A DNA stretch of 64,000 nucleotides from F22 sp963678855 (lineage in GTDB: Bacteria; Bacteroidota; Bacteroidia; Bacteroidales; Bacteroidaceae): assembly GCA_963678855.1 (NCBI GenBank), contig OY787448.1:1674001-1738000 (forward strand). The letters run 5' to 3'. Shown in pieces: positions 8,184 to 16,614 of the stretch. Every line of letters starts with the position of its first letter. Position 1 is the first letter of the stretch. The notes below the pieces were generated by a model, which was given only the letters and a program-made list of their open reading frames with translations, had not been told where the DNA came from and made no database searches. The position numbers and the translations under genes were made by a program.

Positions 8184-9566
8184 ATGATGAATCTTTCAAA
8201 TGATGGATTAGACTCAAAATCTACTCCAAACAACGATTGCATAAAGCAATTGTTTATTGAAACTCATGGCTGTCAGATGAACGTGGCCGATAGTGAAGTA
8301 GTGGCTAGCGTCATGCAAATGGCAGGATATGAACTCACTGAAGATATAGATCAAGCAGATGCTATCTTTATCAACACCTGTTCTATACGTGATAATGCAG
8401 AACAAAAAATTCTTCACCGATTAACTCACCTGAATCAACTGCGTAAAAAAGGACGTACGTTTATTATCGGTGTATTGGGGTGTATGGCTGAGCGTGTGCA
8501 AGAGAAGTTAATTAAAGAGTATCAAGTCGATCTCGTGACTGGACCAGATGCTTATTTAACTTTGCCTGACCTTGTTGCTTCTGCTGAAGTTGGCAAACCA
8601 GCCATGAATGTTGAATTGTCTAAGACAGAAACTTATCGCGATGTGCTACCAACACGTATTCAACACAACAAAATCACTGGTTTTGTGTCAATTATGCGAG
8701 GGTGTAATAACTTTTGCACATACTGTATCGTACCTTATACACGTGGTCGTGAACGTAGTCGTGACATACAAAGTATCTTGAATGAAGTTAAGGATTTATA
8801 TGCGCGTGGTTATAAGGAAGTAACTCTTTTGGGCCAAAATGTCAATTCATATTCTGTGAAGTCAGAAAAGGGTGAAACTATAGGTTTCGATAGATTGCTT
8901 CGTTTGGTAGCTCAAGCTGTACCAGAAATGCGTATTCGTTTCTCAACATCTCACCCTAAAGATATGTCAGATGAGACAATCCAAGCGATTGCAGACGAAC
9001 CTAATATCTGTAATCATGTGCATTTGCCTGTGCAGAGTGGAAGTAGCCGCATCTTGAAATTGATGAATCGTCGTTATACTCGTGAATGGTATTTGAACCG
9101 TATTGCAACTATTAAGCGTATTATTCCAGATTGTGGCTTGTCTACTGATATATTTTCTGGGTTCCACTCAGAGACAGAAGAAGATCATCAAGAATCTTTA
9201 AGCATTATGGAAGAGGTTGGATACGATTCGGCCTTTATGTTCAAGTATAGTGAACGCGAGGGGACATACGCTTCTCGTCATTTGGAAGATGATATTCCAG
9301 AAGATGTCAAGATTCGTCGTTTGAATGAAATTATTGCATTGCAAAATAAATTGTCTGCTGACTCTAACCAAAAGTGTATTGGTAAAGAGTATGAAGTCCT
9401 TGTTGAAGGTGTTTCTAAGCGTAGTAGAGAACAATTGTTTGGTCGTACTCAACAAAATAAAGTGGTTGTATTCGATCGTCATGATGTCAAAATTGGTGAC
9501 TATGTGATGGTGAAAATTAACGATGCATCATCGGCTACATTGCAAGGTGAATTGATCATCAAATAA
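8184..9566 (+). CDS. miaB: tRNA-2-methylthio-N6-dimethylallyladenosine synthase
   Basis: MiaB adds a methylthio group to i6A37 of tRNAs reading UNN codons, using two 4Fe-4S clusters and SAM. The 460-residue protein has all three domains: the UPF0004 domain with cysteines in HGCQMN, NTCSIRDNAEQK and GCMAE; the radical SAM core with CNNFCTYCIVPYTRGRERSR (CX3CX2C); and a C-terminal TRAM domain beginning near GKEYEVLVEG. Length is typical. The start is ATG 8184 or the adjacent ATG 8187. VPYTRGRERSR separates MiaB-type enzymes from RimO fairly well. Confidence 0.95.
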   Translation: MMNLSNDGLDSKSTPNNDCIKQLFIETHGCQMNVADSEVVASVMQMAGYELTEDIDQADAIFINTCSIRDNAEQKILHRLTHLNQLRKKGRTFIIGVLGCMAERVQEKLIKEYQVDLVTGPDAYLTLPDLVASAEVGKPAMNVELSKTETYRDVLPTRIQHNKITGFVSIMRGCNNFCTYCIVPYTRGRERSRDIQSILNEVKDLYARGYKEVTLLGQNVNSYSVKSEKGETIGFDRLLRLVAQAVPEMRIRFSTSHPKDMSDETIQAIADEPNICNHVHLPVQSGSSRILKLMNRRYTREWYLNRIATIKRIIPDCGLSTDIFSGFHSETEEDHQESLSIMEEVGYDSAFMFKYSEREGTYASRHLEDDIPEDVKIRRLNEIIALQNKLSADSNQKCIGKEYEVLVEGVSKRSREQLFGRTQQNKVVVFDRHDVKIGDYVMVKINDASSATLQGELIIK

Positions 9567-9580
9567 CAATTACATAGAAA

Positions 9581-9615
9581 GATACAGGGCGATTTATTGA
9601 AAGTCGCTCTGTATC
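9581..9615 (+). terminator. Hairpin after miaB
   Basis: GATACAGGGCGA (9581-9592) pairs with TCGCTCTGTATC (9604-9615) over 12 bp with one G-U pair. There is no T tract after it, so termination efficiency is uncertain. Confidence 0.5.
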
Positions 9616-9660
9616 TGCTAAAAAAGGGGTAGATCCCTAGGCTAATACAAGGGAATTGGC

Positions 9661-9668
9661 TATATTTG
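9661..9668 (+). promoter_or_regulatory. -7 element of the methyltransferase-ftsX operon
   Basis: TATATTTG, 34 bases before the ATG at 9703. It probably drives the methyltransferase, ftsX and the close downstream genes. Confidence 0.55.
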
Positions 9669-9702
9669 TATCAACTTGAGATAAACTGCAATTAGCATTT
9701 TT

Positions 9703-10653
9703 ATGAACATGATGCATAGAGTCCATCTGGAACAATGTCCTATATGTGGAGCTTCTTCATTTGAAGAGGCTTTTTCTTGTGTAGATAACTTTGTGTCCCA
9801 AGAAACGTATAAGGTAGTAAAATGTCCTATTTGCGGTTTTTTGTGTACTCAAAATGTGCCTGATGCCGAGCATATAGGAAGCTATTATCAATCCGATGAA
9901 TACATCTCTCATAGCGATACCAAAAGAGGAGTTATGAACAGCTTGTATCATTATGCTCGTCAGTTTATGTTGACACGAAAAGCACAATTGGTAGAGCGTA
10001 CACAAAAATCATATAGTGCCAAACGATTATTGGAAGTTGGATCGGGTACTGGTTATTTTGCACAGACTATGTACAGTAGAGGGTGGCAAGTGACTGGTGT
10101 AGAACCAAGTGATGCAGGCAGACAACAAGCGAAAGATTTATTTCAGCTTGATTTACGACCTACAGAAATATTGGATAATCGTAGCTCAACTGAATATCCA
10201 AAAGCTCAATCTTTTGATGCCATAGCTTTGTGGCACGTTTTGGAGCATATACCTAATTTGAACGAGCGCATGGAGCAGTTTCAAGAATGGCTTCAACCTG
10301 CAGGTCGATTAGTTATTGCAGTTCCCAATCATGCATCTTTTGATGCTCAACATTATGGAGCAGATTGGGCTGCTTATGATACACCAAGACATTTATGGCA
10401 TTTCGATGTGCAGACGATGGATAAACTGGCTAACAAGCATGGATTTGTTGTGGAGAGTATACATCCTATGCCTTTGGATGCTTTTTATGTGTCTATGCTC
10501 ACTGAGCAACATAAAGGAAATACGCTGTCAGCCATTCGTGGATTGTTTATAGGAACTGTAGCTACGTTGAGTTTGCTATTTGGAAAAACAACAGCGAGTA
10601 GTTCATTGATATACGTATTGAAGAAGGCGCCAAGCGCCTCTCAAACCAAATAA
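9703..10653 (+). CDS. Class I SAM-dependent methyltransferase with N-terminal zinc-ribbon
   Basis: A 316-residue protein. The N-terminus has two CPxC pairs (CPICGASSF and CPICGFLC) forming a likely zinc ribbon. A Rossmann methyltransferase domain follows with the SAM-binding LLEVGSGTGYFAQ, then VTGVEPSD and LWHVLEHIPN. A hydrophobic segment near residues 280-295 suggests membrane association. The architecture resembles methyltransferases acting on sugar or lipid-linked substrates, but the substrate is unknown. It lies 10 bases before ftsX. Confidence 0.75.
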   Translation: MNMMHRVHLEQCPICGASSFEEAFSCVDNFVSQETYKVVKCPICGFLCTQNVPDAEHIGSYYQSDEYISHSDTKRGVMNSLYHYARQFMLTRKAQLVERTQKSYSAKRLLEVGSGTGYFAQTMYSRGWQVTGVEPSDAGRQQAKDLFQLDLRPTEILDNRSSTEYPKAQSFDAIALWHVLEHIPNLNERMEQFQEWLQPAGRLVIAVPNHASFDAQHYGADWAAYDTPRHLWHFDVQTMDKLANKHGFVVESIHPMPLDAFYVSMLTEQHKGNTLSAIRGLFIGTVATLSLLFGKTTASSSLIYVLKKAPSASQTK

Positions 10654-10663
10654 ATCAATAAGT

Positions 10664-11545
10664 ATGGCAAAGAAACAACATAAAAGTCGCCGATTTCGTT
10701 GGCAAGATATCACGAATACAATCAGTATCTCTATGGTGTTGGTTGTTATTGGTTTGGTTACTTTCTTTTGGTTAAGCGCAGATCGATTATCCACTTACGT
10801 GAGAGAAAATATTACATTTTCAATTGTCTTGGATGATTCTATGAGTGATAAACGAGTCAATCAAATCAAGTCCGACTTGTCTCATAAAGACTTTGTGAAG
10901 GAACTGACTTATATATCCAAAAAGCAAGCTTTAGATGATCAAATTAAGGCGATGGGAACGGATCCTGCTGAGTTTTTGGGATACAATCCTTTTAAAGCCT
11001 CACTAGAAATCAAGCTTCATGCAGATTATGCCAATGCGGATAGTCTTGCTGTGATTGAAAGTCAATTGAACAAGCGTTATAAGCATGATATAGATGAACT
11101 GTTGTATCAAAAAGAATTGATAAATCAAGTCAACCACCATATACGTATTATCACTTATTGGTTAGCTGGATTGGCTTTGTTGTTTACTTTGATTTCGTTT
11201 GCACTAATCAACAACATGATTCGTTTATCTATGTACGCTAAACGATTCAGTATACATACAATGAAGTTGGTAGGAGCCAGCTGGGGATTTATTCAGCGAC
11301 CATTTATCCAACACCATCTACTGAGTGGCTTTATTGCTGCTATCATAACGGATGCTTTTCTGTTTTTTGCAGGACGATGGGTTATTCAATATCAGCCAGA
11401 GCTTTTAGATTTAATTAGCTTGGAGATGTTATTAATCGTATCTGGTGTGGTATTAGTTAGTGGACTGTTGATTACTTTTGTTTGCGCTTACTTCTCTATC
11501 AACAGATATTTGCGCATGAGCAGTCATTCTTTGTACGAAATATAG
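10664..11545 (+). CDS. ftsX: Cell division permease-like protein FtsX
   Basis: FtsX is the membrane partner of the FtsE ATPase and controls peptidoglycan hydrolysis at the septum. The 293-residue protein has a basic N-terminus, one membrane segment (about residues 20-42), a large periplasmic domain, then three membrane segments at about 170-190, 218-240 and 250-275, the FtsX topology. ALINNMIRLSMYAKRFSIHTMKLVGAS is the conserved cytoplasmic coupling region. ftsE is not adjacent, as is common in Bacteroidota. The following order DUF3098-uppP-truB-queA is a familiar Bacteroidales arrangement. Confidence 0.9.
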   Translation: MAKKQHKSRRFRWQDITNTISISMVLVVIGLVTFFWLSADRLSTYVRENITFSIVLDDSMSDKRVNQIKSDLSHKDFVKELTYISKKQALDDQIKAMGTDPAEFLGYNPFKASLEIKLHADYANADSLAVIESQLNKRYKHDIDELLYQKELINQVNHHIRIITYWLAGLALLFTLISFALINNMIRLSMYAKRFSIHTMKLVGASWGFIQRPFIQHHLLSGFIAAIITDAFLFFAGRWVIQYQPELLDLISLEMLLIVSGVVLVSGLLITFVCAYFSINRYLRMSSHSLYEI

Positions 11546-11565
11546 AAAATAATAAGAATAGAATA

Positions 11566-11799
11566 ATGGAAAAACAACGTTTTGCATTTGCTAAAATCAA
11601 TTATATCCTACTAGCTGTAGGGATAGGCATTATCATTCTAGGCTTTCTTTTGATGTCTGGATCGAGCACTACTTTGACTCACTTTAATGAGGATATTTTT
11701 AGTTTCCGTCGCATTAAGTTGGCTCCAGTAGTATGTTTCTCTGGTTTCATTTTCTGTATCTATGCGATACTTAAAAAGCCAGCTGAAGAAAAAGAATAA
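11566..11799 (+). CDS. DUF3098 family small membrane protein
   Basis: A 77-residue protein with two membrane segments (about residues 12-32 and 52-70) joined by a loop containing FNEDIFSFRRIKLAP, characteristic of DUF3098. The function is unknown; it regularly follows ftsX in Bacteroidota. The ATG at 11566 is chosen because the longer frame overlaps the end of ftsX. Confidence 0.8.
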   Translation: MEKQRFAFAKINYILLAVGIGIIILGFLLMSGSSTTLTHFNEDIFSFRRIKLAPVVCFSGFIFCIYAILKKPAEEKE

Positions 11800-11845
11800 A
11801 AGGTATTAGATAAGAAGTTATTCACAATATTAAATCGATTGTTTC

Positions 11846-12697
11846 ATGGACTTATTGCAAACTATTATTGTAGCTATAGTAGAGGGGTTGACTGAGTATT
11901 TACCTGTATCATCTACTGGCCATATGATTATTGCTCAGTATTTATTGGGAGTGGATGGCTCAGATGAATTTATTAAGGCTTTTGATGTGATTATTCAGTT
12001 CGGAGCTATTTTATCTGTAGTTGTTTTATACTGGAAACGTTTTTTTCGTGTGAATCATGACCCATTGGAAGGTAACCCAACTGCTCTTCATAAGTTCTTG
12101 CACCGATATGACTTCTATGTGAAGTTGTTTGTTGCCTTTTTGCCTGCTGCAGTAATTGGTTTTTTGTTGAGCGACTTTATCGATAGCCTCCTTGAAAATG
12201 TATATGTTGTGGCTGTTATGCTTATAATTGGTGGAGTCTTTATGCTATTTGTCGACAAGCTATTTGCTGTTGCCGAAGAAGATAAGAAGCCAATAACAAA
12301 CCGCAGTGCTTTGATGATTGGTTTTTGCCAATGTATTGCTATGATACCTGGAGTTTCACGTTCTATGGCCACTATTGTAGGGGGTATGGGACAAAAACTG
12401 ACAAGAAAAGAAGCAGCGGAATTTTCGTTCTTCTTGGCTGTACCTACAATGGCTGCTGCATCTTGCTATAAGCTATTGAAAGTATTTACCAGCGATGCTG
12501 GTGCAGAAATGCTTCAGGACCATTTGATGACTTTATTGATTGGTAATGTGGTGGCATTTATTGTGGCTTTGTTGGCCATAAAGTTCTTTATTGCTTTCTT
12601 GAATAAGCATGGTTTTAAAGCTTTTGGTTATTACCGTATTATTGCTGGAACTGCTATTTTGATTATGTTACTTTTCGGAGCTAATTTGACTGTTTAA
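11846..12697 (+). CDS. uppP: Undecaprenyl-diphosphatase
   Basis: UppP (BacA family) removes phosphate from undecaprenyl diphosphate so the lipid carrier can be reused for peptidoglycan and surface glycans. The protein is 283 residues with about eight membrane segments. Both active-site motifs are visible: IVEGLTEYLPVSSTGH near the N-terminus and MIPGVSRSMATIVGG in the middle. The second motif has SRSM where many bacteria have SRSG. The gene lies in the ftsX cluster. Confidence 0.95.
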   Translation: MDLLQTIIVAIVEGLTEYLPVSSTGHMIIAQYLLGVDGSDEFIKAFDVIIQFGAILSVVVLYWKRFFRVNHDPLEGNPTALHKFLHRYDFYVKLFVAFLPAAVIGFLLSDFIDSLLENVYVVAVMLIIGGVFMLFVDKLFAVAEEDKKPITNRSALMIGFCQCIAMIPGVSRSMATIVGGMGQKLTRKEAAEFSFFLAVPTMAAASCYKLLKVFTSDAGAEMLQDHLMTLLIGNVVAFIVALLAIKFFIAFLNKHGFKAFGYYRIIAGTAILIMLLFGANLTV

Positions 12698-12768
12698 GTA
12701 CATTACTTAGAAAAAAATAGATGTGTGTGATGCACATTATATACTATAAATAAAAGGATAGATACACG

Positions 12769-13485
12769 TTGAAAGATTTTAAAGCGGGAGAGATCCTGTA
12801 TTTTGATAAGCCTTTAGAGTGGACTTCGTTCCAACTAGTTGCAAAAGTAAGGCACGCTATTTGCCGTACGATGGGCATAAAGAAGCTGAAAGTAGGCCAT
12901 GCAGGCACATTGGATCCCCTAGCTACGGGTGTTATGATTCTGTGCACAGGTAAGGCTACCAAACGTATTGAAGAGTTTCAATACCAGACTAAAGAATATG
13001 TAGCAACTCTTAAATTAGGAGCTACCACCGCTTCTTTTGATTTAGAAAAACCTATTGATGCGACCTACCCTACGGAGCATATTACCGAAGAGTTGGTACA
13101 AGAAACATTGAAAAAGTTTTTAGGACGCATCGAACAAGTACCCCCAGCATTTAGTGCTGTGATGGTAGATGGTAAGCGCGCGTATCACCTTGCTCGAAAA
13201 GGTGAAGAAGTGAAGTTGAAAGCCAAAGTCTTGGTGATTGACGAAATTGAACTGACACGTTGCCAACTAGATAAACAAGAAATTGAGATTCGCGTGGTGT
13301 GTAGCAAAGGAACTTATATTCGTGCGTTGGCACGTGATATTGGTGAGTCTTTAGACAGTGGCGCACACCTAATTGGACTACGTCGTACTCGCGTGGGTGA
13401 GATACGAGAAGAAGACTTGATGGACCCTCTAGACTTCCCGGAGTGGATCAAGCAACAAGATATTGTGATGGAAGAAACAAAATAA
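12769..13485 (+). CDS. truB: tRNA pseudouridine(55) synthase
   Basis: TruB converts U55 of the tRNA T-loop to pseudouridine. The 238-residue protein carries GHAGTLDPLATGVM with the catalytic aspartate, KxYVATLKLGATTASFD, VPPAFSAVMVDGKRAYHLAR and CSKGTYIRALARDIG. The start is TTG at 12769: no in-frame ATG or GTG lies at the expected position, LKDFKAGEILYFDKPLEWTSF aligns with the family N-terminus, and AAAGGA lies 11 bases upstream. The use of TTG is unusual here and may limit expression. Confidence 0.93.
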   Translation: MKDFKAGEILYFDKPLEWTSFQLVAKVRHAICRTMGIKKLKVGHAGTLDPLATGVMILCTGKATKRIEEFQYQTKEYVATLKLGATTASFDLEKPIDATYPTEHITEELVQETLKKFLGRIEQVPPAFSAVMVDGKRAYHLARKGEEVKLKAKVLVIDEIELTRCQLDKQEIEIRVVCSKGTYIRALARDIGESLDSGAHLIGLRRTRVGEIREEDLMDPLDFPEWIKQQDIVMEETK

Positions 13486-13507
13486 TTACTAGATAAAACC
13501 CAAAGAA

Positions 13508-14563
13508 ATGAAGTTATCTGAATTTTATTACGATTTGCCAGACGAGAAAATTGCTATGTACCCATCCAAATTCCGTGATGAGTCACGTTTGATGGTATTA
13601 CACCGCAGTACTGGAGAGATTGAACATCGCATGTTCAAAGAAATTATAGAGTATTTTGACGAGGAGGATTTGTTTATCTTCAACGATACCAAAGTATTCC
13701 CAGCTCGTTTGTATGGTAATAAGGAGAAAACAAATGCACGTATCGAGGTGTTCTTGCTGCGTGAGCTTAATGAAGAGCAACGTTTATGGGATGTTTTAGT
13801 AGATCCTGCGCGTAAAATCCGTATTGGTAACAAGCTATATTTCGGTGAAAACGATAGTATGGTTGCTGAAGTTATTGACAATACGACTTCACGTGGTCGT
13901 ACGCTACGCTTCTTGTATGAAGGAACACACGAAGACTTTAAGCGTGACTTGTATGCACTTGGTGTGACTCCATTGCCAGAACATATTATCAACCGTGCTG
14001 CTGAAGAGTCTGACGCAGAGCGTTTCCAGTCTATCTTTGCGAAGAACGAAGGTGCCGTAACTGCTCCTGCAGCTAGTTTGCACTTTAGCCGTGAGCTATT
14101 GAAGCGTTTTGAAATCAAAGGTGTCGAACAAACTTTCATTACTGCACACTCAGGTCTTGGTAATTTCCGTGAAATCGATGTAGAAGATTTGACAAAGCAC
14201 AAGATGGAAAGTGAGCAAATTCAAGTGCTTCAAGACACTGTAGATGTTGTCAACAGAAAGAAGGATGAGAAGAAAAATGTATGTGCCGTAGGTGCTTGTA
14301 CTATGCGCGCTTTGGAAAGTACATACAGTACAGATGGTCACTTGAAGGCCTACGATGGTTGGACCAATAAGTTTATCTTCCCAGAGTACAACTTTAATGT
14401 AGCCACGAGCTTCGTAACCAACTTCCATATGCCTTATTCAACTATGTTGATGTTGACTGCTGCATTCGGTGGATATCAACATGTTATGGATGCATACGAA
14501 GTAGCGCTTAAGGAAGACTACCGATTTGGTACTTACGGTGATGCTATGTTGATTATCGACTAA
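13508..14563 (+). CDS. queA: tRNA preQ1(34) S-adenosylmethionine ribosyltransferase-isomerase
   Basis: QueA uses the ribosyl group of SAM to convert preQ1 at tRNA position 34 to epoxyqueuosine. The length of 351 residues is normal. Conserved blocks include MKLSEFYYDLPDEKIA at the N-terminus, FNDTKVFPARLYG, and TAHSGLGNFREIDVEDLTKHKMESE; the C-terminal FVTNFHMPYSTMLMLTAAFGG is diagnostic. It follows truB by 22 bases, grouping two tRNA modification genes. Confidence 0.95.
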   Translation: MKLSEFYYDLPDEKIAMYPSKFRDESRLMVLHRSTGEIEHRMFKEIIEYFDEEDLFIFNDTKVFPARLYGNKEKTNARIEVFLLRELNEEQRLWDVLVDPARKIRIGNKLYFGENDSMVAEVIDNTTSRGRTLRFLYEGTHEDFKRDLYALGVTPLPEHIINRAAEESDAERFQSIFAKNEGAVTAPAASLHFSRELLKRFEIKGVEQTFITAHSGLGNFREIDVEDLTKHKMESEQIQVLQDTVDVVNRKKDEKKNVCAVGACTMRALESTYSTDGHLKAYDGWTNKFIFPEYNFNVATSFVTNFHMPYSTMLMLTAAFGGYQHVMDAYEVALKEDYRFGTYGDAMLIID

Positions 14564-14574
14564 TCATTTTATCA

Positions 14575-15045
14575 ATGACAAAGACATTATATCTAAGTTT
14601 AGGGTCTAACCTAGGCGACAGACATAACTTTTTACAAGAAGCGATCGCCCGTTTATCACAGGCGATCGCTCCTGTTTCTGCGGTTTCTTCTTTTATAGAA
14701 ACGGCACCTTGGGGATTTGATTCTCCACATCCTTTTCTTAATGCAGCAGTGGCTATTCCAACTGATTTATCTCCAGAAAAAGTGCTTGAAATCACCCAGA
14801 AAGTTGAGCGAGATATGGGGAGAAACTACAAAAGAAGCTTTGGCGAAGCCTATAGAGATCGTGTCATTGATATAGATATTTTAATGATTGACGACTTAGT
14901 ATATCGCAGCACATTTCTACAAATCCCCCACCCTCATATGTGTGAAAGAGACTTTGTTTTAGTCCCATTAGGAGAGATTGCAGCTGATATCAGTTATCCT
15001 TTTACAGGAGTTAAAATATACCAAATTCTGAAAAACTTGAGATGA
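14575..15045 (+). CDS. folK: 2-amino-4-hydroxy-6-hydroxymethyldihydropteridine diphosphokinase
   Basis: FolK transfers pyrophosphate from ATP to hydroxymethyl-dihydropterin in folate synthesis. The 156-residue protein has SLGSNLGDR at the N-terminus, TAPWGFDSPHPFLNA, the signature RDRVIDIDILMIDD and IPHPHMCERDFVLVPLGEIA. It begins 11 bases after queA. Codons 23-32 contain a perfect 10-bp inverted repeat (AGCGATCGCC at 14640-14649, GGCGATCGCT at 14661-14670) that could fold in the mRNA. Confidence 0.95.
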   Translation: MTKTLYLSLGSNLGDRHNFLQEAIARLSQAIAPVSAVSSFIETAPWGFDSPHPFLNAAVAIPTDLSPEKVLEITQKVERDMGRNYKRSFGEAYRDRVIDIDILMIDDLVYRSTFLQIPHPHMCERDFVLVPLGEIAADISYPFTGVKIYQILKNLR

Positions 15046-15061
15046 TTTCAATTTTTCGTCG

Positions 15062-15069
15062 TATATTTG
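15062..15069 (+). promoter_or_regulatory. -7 element of the metK transcript
   Basis: TATATTTG, implying a start near 15076 and a 5' leader of about 150 nt, unusually long for this window and consistent with RNA-based regulation. Confidence 0.65.
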
Positions 15070-15090
15070 CAGCGTAAAATTTAAATATTC

Positions 15091-15194
15091 ATGTGGATAG
15101 ATTTGTCGATGCTTGCAACCACAGTAAAAAAATGCTAAAACTCCCCATAGACAAGTGTGCTGTTCTAGCGCCCTTGTATTCTCTTGCAAGCATC
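15091..15194 (+). ncRNA. metK leader: SAM-II-like riboswitch candidate
   Basis: A five-bp stem TGTGG/CCACA (15092-15096, 15119-15123) closes a loop containing GATTT and TTGCAA, and is followed by GTAAAAAAATGCTAAAA. This order resembles the SAM-II aptamer (GATTTAA, TTGCAA, then GCTAAAAAGG). The loop sequence 15108-15118 has an exact 11-nt complement at 15184-15194 that would disrupt the aptamer, and a hairpin (ACAAG...CTTGT, 15151-15177) lies between. I could not identify the pseudoknot strand with confidence, so the class assignment is tentative. Confidence 0.45.
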
Positions 15195-15227
15195 TTACGA
15201 ATCCGTCCCAATTAAAACAATAGGAAA

Positions 15228-16523
15228 ATGGGATATCTATTTACATCCGAATCTGTGTCTGAAGGACATCCAGATAAAATTGCGGATCAGATTTCTGATG
15301 CTCTACTCGACGAGTTCTTGGCGTATGACCCAGACTCAAAAGTTGCTTGTGAAACTCTAGTGACTACAGGTCAAGTAGTTCTAGCAGGAGAAGTTAAATC
15401 AAAAACATATGTCGATCTTCAAGAAACAGCACGTGGTGTAATCAATAAGATTGGTTATACACAAGGTGCGTATATGTTTGAAGCCAACTCATGTGGTGTG
15501 TTGTCTGCTATTCACGAACAAAGTGCAGATATCAACCGCGGTGTGGAGCGTGAAGATCCAGAAAATCAGGGCGCAGGTGACCAAGGTATGATGTTTGGTT
15601 ATGCCACTACTGAGACAGAAAACTATATGCCTCTTTCTTTGGACTTATCTCACCGTATTCTAGAAGTACTTGCTGAGATTCGTCATGAAGGAAAGTTGAT
15701 GACATATCTACGTCCTGACTCTAAGAGCCAAGTAACTATTGAGTATGATGACAATGGCCAACCACGTCGTATTGATACGATTGTTGTATCAACATCTCAC
15801 GATGAATTCTTTACTCCAAAAGATGACAGTCCAGAAGCACAAGCTGCTTGTGATGATGAAATGTTGAACCACATCCGTGAAGATGTACAAAACATTTTGA
15901 TTCCTCGTGTTATTGAAGGTATTCATAAGCCAGAAGTTTTAGAACTTTTCAATGATGACATTATTTACCATGTAAACCCAACAGGTAAGTTCGTAATCGG
16001 TGGTCCTCACGGCGATACTGGTTTGACTGGTCGTAAGATTATCGTTGATACTTATGGTGGTAAAGGTGGTCACGGTGGTGGTGCTTTCTCTGGTAAAGAC
16101 CCTAGTAAGGTAGACCGTAGTGCGGCTTATGCATCTCGTCACATCGCTAAGAACCTTGTAGCTGCTGGAGTAGCAGATGAAATTTTGGTACAAGTATCCT
16201 ATGCGATTGGTGTGGCAGAGCCTGTAAGTATCTTCGTAGATACATACGGTAAGAGCAAAGTAGCCCTTACAGATGGTCAAATCGCAGAGAAAGTAGCTGA
16301 AATATTTGATATGCGTCCTAAAGCTATCGAAGATCGCTTGAAATTGCGTAACCCAATCTATTCAGAAACTGCTGCTTACGGACATATGGGTCGTACGCCA
16401 CGTACAGTGACTAAAACTTTCTCTTCTCGTTATGCAGAAGATAAGGTGATGGAAGTAGAATTGTTTACATGGGAAAAGCTAGACTACGTAGATACTGTGA
16501 AGACAGCATTTGGACTAGCTTAA
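15228..16523 (+). CDS. metK: S-adenosylmethionine synthase
   Basis: MetK makes SAM from methionine and ATP. The 431-residue protein has the N-terminal FTSESVSEGHPDKIADQISDAL (ATP and Mg binding), GAGDQGMMFGYAT, the P-loop-like GGGAFSGKDPSKVDRSAAY and a conserved C-terminal domain. Length is normal for Bacteroidota, slightly above the E. coli enzyme. It has its own promoter and a long structured leader that looks like a SAM riboswitch, which would give end-product feedback. It ends at a terminator shared with rdgB. Confidence 0.96.
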   Translation: MGYLFTSESVSEGHPDKIADQISDALLDEFLAYDPDSKVACETLVTTGQVVLAGEVKSKTYVDLQETARGVINKIGYTQGAYMFEANSCGVLSAIHEQSADINRGVEREDPENQGAGDQGMMFGYATTETENYMPLSLDLSHRILEVLAEIRHEGKLMTYLRPDSKSQVTIEYDDNGQPRRIDTIVVSTSHDEFFTPKDDSPEAQAACDDEMLNHIREDVQNILIPRVIEGIHKPEVLELFNDDIIYHVNPTGKFVIGGPHGDTGLTGRKIIVDTYGGKGGHGGGAFSGKDPSKVDRSAAYASRHIAKNLVAAGVADEILVQVSYAIGVAEPVSIFVDTYGKSKVALTDGQIAEKVAEIFDMRPKAIEDRLKLRNPIYSETAAYGHMGRTPRTVTKTFSSRYAEDKVMEVELFTWEKLDYVDTVKTAFGLA

Positions 16524-16561
16524 TAAGATATATAACCTAAGCTTTTGCTACTTAACAGAAG

Positions 16562-16592
16562 TGCGGCCACCTTCATTACGAGGGAGGCCGCA
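16562..16592. terminator. Bidirectional terminator between metK and rdgB
   Basis: TGCGGCC (16562-16568) pairs with GGCCGCA (16586-16592), extended inward by CCT/AGG. It lies between convergent genes. Confidence 0.7.
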
Positions 16593-16614
16593 TTATTTAT
16601 ATAGATAAGTAATC

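Noticed and set aside
13528..14202. Long minus-strand open frame opposite queA (224 codons)
   Set aside because: queA is a complete conserved gene on the plus strand; the reverse frame is serine/arginine-rich shadow coding.
14641..14668. GCGATCGC octamers resembling the cyanobacterial HIP1 repeat
   Set aside because: Only two copies, both in folK; nothing else suggests HIP1 or cyanobacterial origin.
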